A stretch of DNA of 20,346 nt, taken from assembly GCA_029288475.1 (NCBI GenBank), contig JARIHA010000079.1, positions 1 to 20,346 on the forward strand, given 5' to 3'. The first letter of the stretch is position 1; the number at the start of each line of letters is the position of its first letter. This document shows, piece by piece, positions 13,744 through 20,346 of this stretch. The notes under the pieces were generated by a model, which made no database searches, was not told the origin of the DNA, and saw only the letters and a program-made list of their open reading frames with translations. The position numbers and the translations under genes are program-made. This stretch comes from Candidatus Tayloriibacteriota bacterium (lineage in GTDB: Bacteria > Patescibacteriota > Minisyncoccia > Phycocordibacterales > JARIHA01).

Positions 13744-16700
13744 CTACTGAGTCACCTGGAAAATTTCTCCACCTGTACGTCCAAAGTTTTCTGGGAAATA
13801 AAGTTCGCTTGCTACTGCAGGAAGATGCTGGAATGATCCAGGCGTCGTGGCACGTAGGTAATATTCATAAGTATATTCACCAGCTGGCAAATACTGACTG
13901 AACAAATGTAGTCGATCATTGAGCAACTCCTTATAATCTGGATACCAACTATTCTGGACCGCTAACCTATTAGCATCATCATTCGGTCTAGTAGGATCAA
14001 TACTTACTGTTCCGCCAGCTCTTGAGGTATCGCCAACGATTGAAGACTGGTCTTCGGTAGCCAAATCAAAGTTGACCAGTTCAAAGCCTGCAGGAATGAA
14101 ATCTTCAACTGAGAAGAAATGACGATCCTCAGGATTAATAATTGTTAACTTGCCCTTAATAACATCGCCAACTTTCGTAGAGCGAATAGGATTCTGCTCT
14201 TTGGTGTCAGTCAAACTATACAAGTTTCGTTCTATCGTAATCCCCTCATCTCGAGGCGCAAGCTGGTCCACTGGCAAATAATACTTGAGACTCATGTCGT
14301 AGTAGAAATTATTCTTCAGTGAATTATTATTTGTTTTTTCGAAAGTAAGCGTCTGTGTTTTATTTGGAGTAAACATTGAGATTGGAAAGAATTTTTCAGC
14401 AATCGAAAGAATATTTGTGCTAGAGAAACTTTCAGTATCTATGGTCTTATCATCCAATTTAAGGGCGAGACTGAAGTCAGATTCTGTCTCATGCTTCCAA
14501 TTTAAGTAATCAGTAAAAGCATCGACTACAGCAAGCGTATTACTCGTAGTACTCCATGAACCATCTGAAGCACGACTCGCCAAGAGCCAGCGGAGCAGTT
14601 TATCTGTCTGAGAATAAGGATTTTTTGCTGCGACCAAAGCCTTCAGGAAGAGCGCTGTGTCACTTACAGAAGTTTCGTAATACTGCCAAGTGACATTTTG
14701 TGGATTGGTCTTTACGTATGCTCCTCTCGAATCTATTGCTACTTTATTTTCAAGAGAAGTGAAGATACTGCTCGTAAACGATGCTCCATATCCTTCATTG
14801 AGAGAAAGAAGAGCGAGATAAGCTAAGCTTTGATTGCTTGCCTTTTCATTAATGTAAGCAGAATCGGTGTAGGTCATAATACGATCATGAAGCTCTGACT
14901 GGGCAGACACTGCACCCACTCGTGAAAGAACGTAAGCACCGCTGATAAGGGTATCTATCTTGTTTGGATTATTTCTGTATGCATAATCGGTATTGTTCAA
15001 TAAAGTAGAACTTACGAATTGCGCAGCATTCGTAATTACATCTTGTCTAACGGCATACCCAGCCTCTTTCATATTCTGAAGTGAATCCAGTGTATCTATA
15101 GTGAGATAAAGATCTGAAGGCAACCCCTTATAGTAAGCAAATCCCCCATCAGGAGTCTGCTCATCATAAATTTTGTTCAATCCAATAGTTGCAATATCCG
15201 CGGCAGTGTAGGATTGACCGTCTATTACGACAGGAGGAAGGTTAAACTTGTCACCTACATTTTTGATAGCTAACCCCTTCTCTACTACTGCCAACGCACT
15301 TAATTTACTTGCCAATTGTTCAGTACTTCCATATGGATACTGCACAAGATATTTCAAAGCATCAGAGAGAAATACAGCCAGTGTAGCGCTGCTCTTTACC
15401 GTCAGGCCACCATGGTCAGGAAGAACTGAGTCAGGCACAAAGACATATTCCTTAGCCATGTCTGCATTGGTAGAATTTGACGTCGCCACCGCTTCATATG
15501 TACTGTTTTCGGTAATAGAAATGCTATTATCTACGGTATCATCATACTGTGCATTTTTTGCAGAAAGGGTAAACACATGTTCTCCTTGTGACATACTCTG
15601 AGGAGCCTTCACTTTGAAATACACAGTTGCAGTATCTCCCGCCTTTATAGTCTGTGTCTGTTGTGAATCGCTTTCAAGAACAAGAGTCTTACTTGCAAAC
15701 GAAACATTCAATGTTTGGGTACCCTGTGTCTGGTTAAATATTTTTCCACTCACAAAGAATTCATCTCCTGGGATAACAAAATTTGGATGGCTTGGCACTA
15801 CCATGACATCTTTCTGCTCTGTAAGCTGAACGTAATTCACTCCCACTTTCGTATCCTGAGTAATACCAAGCGATTCTACCTGCCACTCGGTTAAGTTATC
15901 AGGCAAGATGAACGAGACCGTAGCAGAACCATTTTGATCGGTCTCTACGTCTGCTTGCCAGAATGCAGTGTCTTTGAACTCACCGCGCTTCTTTGTCGCG
16001 AGATCACTCGCGTTACCTCCATCTCCTCCCTTTGTGCCAGTTGGTATTTCTGCTTCTTGAAGAAGGTTCTTTATATTTATGCCCGTGGTAACTGCCATTT
16101 GAAATCCATCGTAAAAAAAGAGCAGCGGATCTTTTTTAGGATTACCTTTCAGTGCGAGAACGCTCATATCAGCGACAGCAACTGATACCTCAGCTGGCAC
16201 GCGTTTGTTTTGAGCATCACTCGTAGTGATCTGCAGAGTTACCTTCTCTCCAGGCAAATAAGATTTTTTATTGGACTGGACATTAATCGTGAGAGCATTA
16301 TCCTGACGATTTACATTAAACTCAACTTGTCCAAACTTCACTGCAGGATCAGGAGAGAGAAGCAACGCTGATACGTACACGTTCGGAATATCCTCACTCT
16401 TTATTGGAAATTGGTATTCGTAGACATTTTGGTTTATATCAACAACTTCATAACTAAAAATTCTGCCGCGCTCAACCGTAATGAGAGCCTTTGCCCTTGG
16501 GAAAGAGTTCTGAATGATCACTTTTGCAGTGTCTCCTGTATTTAATTCAGTTTTCTCGGCAGTTATATCGAGAGTAGCATTATTTGTATCGCGCACAGAA
16601 GCAGTACCTGCACCGTAAACATAAAGATACGTAGAACTCTTGATTATATTGCCTGCATTATCCTTTCCTTGAACATCTATCTCGTATTCACCCGCATCAT

Positions 16701-19700
16701 TGAGAGACATCTGCTCGGTGTAATCCCCTTTTCCATCAGTACTAATGTTCTTATTTATTACAGGAGTAAGTACTCGTTCCGAACGATCATAAAATCCGCC
16801 GTCCACTTCCTGACGCTTGTAGGAATTCCATTCAACTTTATTCACCACTACATTGATACCACCCTCTCTCGCTGGCTTTCCTTGAGTATCAACTGTCTTT
16901 ACTCTCAAGGCAAAAGATTCTTTCTGAGCAATAAAAGCAGGATCGGCTTTTACGCCTACATAATACTGACCACGATGAACAATAAATGATTTTTCAAAAC
17001 TTACTGACTTACCCTGCTTATCTACAATAGTCCCGTGAAGAACGATAATCTTGCTTTGATCTCCATCCTGACCCTTAAACAAAGTGTTGAAATCAAGACT
17101 TTGACTAAGTTTCACATTACCTTGCGAGTCCAGGACAGCTTTCCCATTTTTAATAAAAGTGTCTCCGTAGCCACAGCTGTAACAGTCATACCATCCGCCG
17201 CTGAAGTCAAAATATTCATCCTGATAACGGTCGAAATAATAATTCTGCGCAGTGAGACTGTAATTCAATGTTCCCCCATCGAGAGGCACGCCAAAATAAT
17301 ACTTTCCAGAAATCGTGAAGTTGGCATTGTCGCCGGCAATATATTCATCTTTATCAGAAGTGGCCGTTGCTTCAAAAGCCGCTCCGGTGTAATCCTGAAC
17401 TTCAAAATTACCCTGTTGATTAAGTGCGGTAAAGTAGTAGCTTCCAAGCTGTGCATCTGAAGGTAAGACGATACTGGTATTAAATGTGCCATATTTGCTA
17501 ACCGCAACTTTCTGCTTGAGTATACTATCACCGTTACTATTGAAAACCTGAAGATCAACACTTGTTTCTGGAGATTTCTGATAGATACCGTCAAAATCTA
17601 ATCTAAAGAGTCCTTTAATAAATACTTCCTGACCGGGTCGATAAATTGGCCGGTCAGTATACATATATATTTTCTGCTCATCGTATGCCGCTCCAGCATA
17701 ATTAAGATCATCTGCCCAAGAAGAAACAATCGCTGAATCATCGCCGCTTGTCACCACTGCACCGGCAACCTCTTGAATAAGAGGAAACGTCGCTATGCCC
17801 TGAGCATTGGTGACTGAAGATTTTGCAAATTGAAGTGGCGGATTGTCCTGATCAACTGAACCCGCAGTGTTGTACACCTTCACCGTAGCACCAACAACAG
17901 GAGCAAGTGTATGAATCTGACTTACCCAATAAAGATTACCCTGATTGGCTGTATTGACCGCCTCCTGACTTGAGCCGGAAACAGTACTGTACTTTGTCCA
18001 ATTAACTTTCTTCTGCCCTACTGCAAGGTTAGTGACACTAACGTATGTCCTTTCATAAATCTGATTGCCGTCGGTATCTTTGTAGCGAGGATTGCTAAAC
18101 GTGAGAATATAGTGTCCGCGCGTATCAGAAAAGTACTTGGAAAGATCGACTTGAAAATAATTATTGACCCAAAGATTGGCTGGCACGCTTATTGTGTCAT
18201 CCTTGCTTTCTATACATGACAATGACTGACCAGATGTAGTATTGCCGGGCTGATTGGAAAGATAATTGAGAAGTTTTGCAGGGTCAGTTTTACAGATATT
18301 AAGATCAACATGATCAAAGTTTTCTACTGCGTAGGTAAACTTGGTCTTATCTGGAGTAGTGACATTATATATTTTTTGCAGACTATGGAATCGCAAATAA
18401 AATTCTGGCGCCTTCTGAGTAGTAAATGAAAGCTGTCTAGTAATTTTTTGTCCAAACATATCGAAAAGAGAAATATTGAGCGTATAACTCTTTTCAGGAA
18501 GCAGACCATAGTGAATATCGTTGACATACTGTCCGGGCGCACACACAGGGTTAGGATTATATTCATTTGCCACAGCAAGATAAGGTTCATCAAAACGACC
18601 GAATACCATATACTTATCTGCTTTTACTGAGGCATAAAAATCCGAAGCGGATAAAGGCTTCAACGGCACGTTGGTACATAATATCAAATCAGTTATGCTT
18701 GCATTAGAATCATTGTTAGCCGGCACGGACTTGATCACCCTCGGCATTGGATATACTGCCAAAGTTTCTGAGAGCGCATCCTTGTTGAGCTGTAATCCAT
18801 CCGGATTTACCAATTTTCTAAGATTGACAGTAATCGTTTCTCCCCGTGCAAACTGAGTCGGATCAAAAGTAAAAATAATAGTTGATTTATCATCTACTTT
18901 TTCACAAGTACCCTGATCAACTGTATATTCATAAGGATCATTGCTCTGACTTGGATCAACTTTGCATTTTGTCGCATAAATTATTTTCTTCAACCCTTTT
19001 GCACTAATATCGCTTCTATTTAAATCAATATCTTCAAAGAAAGAAATGGTTGCAGTACCGGATGGATCAAAGAGGACTGGAGATGCAAGAGTGGTACTTG
19101 CAGATTGTGCGGTTATATCTTTAATCAATCCAGTTACCTGCACATTTGAGATCATTGGATTACTTAGGGAAATATCGCCCCCTACAGGATAGGCGGCAGA
19201 AAGCGTTGCAGTATAGCTAGTAGAAAAATCCCACAAATCTGAACGTCCGAGACTGTCTTTCTTCGGATAAACACTTATGACCGACTGGTCCTCCACCTTT
19301 TGACTATTTCCATTGTTGTCATACACAATCTGTGAGCCGTATTTAACGTCAAATGGTATCTGAGTGTAAGTTGTACTATTGGTCAATGTCAGATTTCCAA
19401 CAATCTTACTTATGTCTACCGGCTGATTGAAGTGAAACTCTATCGGTTGATTATAACGAATACTGCCCGAACTTGCCGACTGAAAACGAAGCGGTCGAGT
19501 AGTAAACTTCTGGGTCATCCCGGCCACAGACAGCCCATCCATAGAAACAAAACCGGAGTTTACCGCGATAGTATAATGAGTCGAACGAACCAAATTGGTG
19601 GCAGGAATAAACTTTAGCGTTCGAGTACTGATCCACTTAAACTTTCCCTCTGTCTTAGGTGTAATGGTAATTGGAACATTTATACTTTCCAGATCGGACA

Positions 19701-20187
19701 AAGTGGTAAGGGGTACCATTGGGCGATTGAAAACTACCGTTATCGAAGACGACTCGTCAGCTTCACTACCTGCCTTAGGAAAAATGTCAGAGATCTGAGG
19801 ATTTTCATCTGCTATGAAATCCTTGGAAATTTGACCGTCCGATGTTTTTAGCGTGGCTGTATAAAAATTACCGATTTGTAATTTTTCATCAGGCTGAAAG
19901 GAAATTTCTTTTGCATCAGGAACATTTTGCCATGTTCCCTTAATCACCGGCGTAAAAGTAACGTTCTTCTGAGCATCTTCCTTAGTGATTCCAGCAGGAA
20001 GATTGAGCACGATCGGCGCACTTTGAGAAACCTTATCATCTACGAGTGTGTAGACTTGGGAGTAGTGAGGTTTAAAAACAGCAAGATTACTTTTTTCTAT
20101 AAAAATACCGATAATGATGACGAGCACAAGAATCGCCGAAACAATCAACACCCTCCCCTTCGCGCTTTTAAAAAATTCAACGCCCAT
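13744..20187 (-). CDS. Bacterial alpha-2-macroglobulin family protein without thioester Cys
   Basis: This is a 2147-residue surface protein, longer than E. coli YfhM (about 1650). It has an uncleaved-looking N-terminal anchor (13-31) with no lipobox Cys. An SbsA/Big_5-like Ig domain (about 128-232) and further Ig-like repeats follow. MG2 carries YTDRPIYRPGQEVF (D845), more macroglobulin domains follow, and then a Gly-rich bait-like loop (about 1376-1404). The A2M domain has FWQADVETD (W1410) and LPDNLTEWQV. The thioester-domain helix set comes next, and the C-terminal receptor-like domain has EDFIPAGFE (about 2028) and LRATTPGSF. Family members trap proteases. The thioester site reads YGSTEQ with S1621 in place of Cys, so covalent capture should be lost. 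I chose ATG 20187 because it opens directly onto the anchor. The frame continues open upstream to an ATG at 20340, but that stretch is unlike coding sequence. Confidence 0.9.
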   Translation of the reverse strand: MGVEFFKSAKGRVLIVSAILVLVIIIGIFIEKSNLAVFKPHYSQVYTLVDDKVSQSAPIVLNLPAGITKEDAQKNVTFTPVIKGTWQNVPDAKEISFQPDEKLQIGNFYTATLKTSDGQISKDFIADENPQISDIFPKAGSEADESSSITVVFNRPMVPLTTLSDLESINVPITITPKTEGKFKWISTRTLKFIPATNLVRSTHYTIAVNSGFVSMDGLSVAGMTQKFTTRPLRFQSASSGSIRYNQPIEFHFNQPVDISKIVGNLTLTNSTTYTQIPFDVKYGSQIVYDNNGNSQKVEDQSVISVYPKKDSLGRSDLWDFSTSYTATLSAAYPVGGDISLSNPMISNVQVTGLIKDITAQSASTTLASPVLFDPSGTATISFFEDIDLNRSDISAKGLKKIIYATKCKVDPSQSNDPYEYTVDQGTCEKVDDKSTIIFTFDPTQFARGETITVNLRKLVNPDGLQLNKDALSETLAVYPMPRVIKSVPANNDSNASITDLILCTNVPLKPLSASDFYASVKADKYMVFGRFDEPYLAVANEYNPNPVCAPGQYVNDIHYGLLPEKSYTLNISLFDMFGQKITRQLSFTTQKAPEFYLRFHSLQKIYNVTTPDKTKFTYAVENFDHVDLNICKTDPAKLLNYLSNQPGNTTSGQSLSCIESKDDTISVPANLWVNNYFQVDLSKYFSDTRGHYILTFSNPRYKDTDGNQIYERTYVSVTNLAVGQKKVNWTKYSTVSGSSQEAVNTANQGNLYWVSQIHTLAPVVGATVKVYNTAGSVDQDNPPLQFAKSSVTNAQGIATFPLIQEVAGAVVTSGDDSAIVSSWADDLNYAGAAYDEQKIYMYTDRPIYRPGQEVFIKGLFRLDFDGIYQKSPETSVDLQVFNSNGDSILKQKVAVSKYGTFNTSIVLPSDAQLGSYYFTALNQQGNFEVQDYTGAAFEATATSDKDEYIAGDNANFTISGKYYFGVPLDGGTLNYSLTAQNYYFDRYQDEYFDFSGGWYDCYSCGYGDTFIKNGKAVLDSQGNVKLSQSLDFNTLFKGQDGDQSKIIVLHGTIVDKQGKSVSFEKSFIVHRGQYYVGVKADPAFIAQKESFALRVKTVDTQGKPAREGGINVVVNKVEWNSYKRQEVDGGFYDRSERVLTPVINKNISTDGKGDYTEQMSLNDAGEYEIDVQGKDNAGNIIKSSTYLYVYGAGTASVRDTNNATLDITAEKTELNTGDTAKVIIQNSFPRAKALITVERGRIFSYEVVDINQNVYEYQFPIKSEDIPNVYVSALLLSPDPAVKFGQVEFNVNRQDNALTINVQSNKKSYLPGEKVTLQITTSDAQNKRVPAEVSVAVADMSVLALKGNPKKDPLLFFYDGFQMAVTTGINIKNLLQEAEIPTGTKGGDGGNASDLATKKRGEFKDTAFWQADVETDQNGSATVSFILPDNLTEWQVESLGITQDTKVGVNYVQLTEQKDVMVVPSHPNFVIPGDEFFVSGKIFNQTQGTQTLNVSFASKTLVLESDSQQTQTIKAGDTATVYFKVKAPQSMSQGEHVFTLSAKNAQYDDTVDNSISITENSTYEAVATSNSTNADMAKEYVFVPDSVLPDHGGLTVKSSATLAVFLSDALKYLVQYPYGSTEQLASKLSALAVVEKGLAIKNVGDKFNLPPVVIDGQSYTAADIATIGLNKIYDEQTPDGGFAYYKGLPSDLYLTIDTLDSLQNMKEAGYAVRQDVITNAAQFVSSTLLNNTDYAYRNNPNKIDTLISGAYVLSRVGAVSAQSELHDRIMTYTDSAYINEKASNQSLAYLALLSLNEGYGASFTSSIFTSLENKVAIDSRGAYVKTNPQNVTWQYYETSVSDTALFLKALVAAKNPYSQTDKLLRWLLASRASDGSWSTTSNTLAVVDAFTDYLNWKHETESDFSLALKLDDKTIDTESFSSTNILSIAEKFFPISMFTPNKTQTLTFEKTNNNSLKNNFYYDMSLKYYLPVDQLAPRDEGITIERNLYSLTDTKEQNPIRSTKVGDVIKGKLTIINPEDRHFFSVEDFIPAGFELVNFDLATEDQSSIVGDTSRAGGTVSIDPTRPNDDANRLAVQNSWYPDYKELLNDRLHLFSQYLPAGEYTYEYYLRATTPGSFQHLPAVASELYFPENFGRTGGEIFQVTQ

Positions 20188-20346
20188 AATAAAAAAATGA
20201 GTAAATAATAACAATAAACCCCAACAATACGTGACATAACTATAACACAGGAGAAGCCTTCTTTTAAAGACAAATTTCCAGATTCCATACAGATTAATCT
20301 TACATAAAAACATACAAAAAAGCGTCTTGCTGGTCCTCACTTCTTG
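20188..20346. other. Upstream region of the macroglobulin gene, no gene seen
   Basis: This AT-rich stretch runs to the window edge. On the minus strand the macroglobulin frame stays open here but translates to a Cys/Phe/Tyr-rich sequence unlike the rest of the protein, so I treat it as non-coding. A TATTAT (20210-20205) lies 17 nt before the ATG but has no matching -35. No Shine-Dalgarno is present. Confidence 0.5.

Noticed and set aside
16669..17594. Open frames of 106-141 codons inside the macroglobulin gene
   Set aside because: They lie in other frames of a long, clearly homologous coding sequence, have no recognisable motifs and no start context. They are shadows.
20188..20340. N-terminal extension of the macroglobulin to the ATG at 20340
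   Set aside because: The extra 51 residues are rich in Cys, Phe and Tyr and place a second hydrophobic stretch before the clear membrane anchor. The ATG at 20187 starts directly before a basic region and anchor, as expected.

Overview
This 20.3 kb window reads as chromosomal DNA of a bacterium with small, tightly packed transcription units and intergenic gaps mostly under 160 bp. I infer a candidate-phyla-radiation (Patescibacteria, Parcubacteria-like) genome. The grounds are many short paralogue-poor genes, a short orphan protein with a Trp-rich C-terminus of a style I associate with that group, moderate-to-low GC, and the absence of any clear Shine-Dalgarno sequence. TGA is used as a stop (end of the cupin isomerase gene), so the code is ordinary code 11 and not the TGA=Gly code of Gracilibacteria/Absconditabacteria. 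I see no phage, transposon, CRISPR, tRNA or rRNA.

Layout. (1) 1-1834, plus strand: the 3' part of a family-2 glycosyltransferase, a polytopic membrane protein, and a PAP2/sphingomyelin-synthase-like phosphatase or transferase. (2) 1846-6978, minus strand: a mannose operon read in the order phosphomannomutase-like HAD, cupin phosphomannose isomerase, and two large multi-domain GH130 proteins. (3) 7069-8760, plus strand: a GlcD-type FAD oxidase/dehydrogenase, followed by a structured intergenic element. (4) 8860-9904, minus strand: histidine phosphatase plus Nudix hydrolase. (5) 9951-10718, plus strand: DgkA-type lipid kinase plus a small cytidylyltransferase-like enzyme, ended by a long perfect inverted repeat. 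(6) 10748-10900, minus strand: a 50-residue DUF5670/lmo0937-type membrane peptide. (7) 10962-13665, plus strand: a complete PBP1C-type bifunctional penicillin-binding protein and a 176-residue orphan. (8) 13744-20187, minus strand: a 2147-residue bacterial alpha-2-macroglobulin, convergent with the PBP1C unit across a bidirectional terminator.

How the genes work together. The mannose operon forms a plausible closed route: GH130 enzymes release mannose or mannose-1-phosphate from mannosides, the HAD protein interconverts Man-1-P and Man-6-P, and the cupin isomerase yields fructose-6-phosphate. The remaining large genes serve the cell envelope: glycosyl transfer, lipid phosphate turnover, lipid kinase, and peptidoglycan synthesis. 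The PBP1C/macroglobulin pair is known from proteobacteria (pbpC-yfhM), where it is thought to couple wall repair to trapping of proteases. Here the macroglobulin has Ser in place of the thioester Cys, and its only eight cysteines fall in four spaced pairs.

The most general signal is regulatory. Most transcription-unit heads carry a TATAAT-like -10 box only 6-12 nt from the start codon, which implies leaderless or near-leaderless mRNAs.
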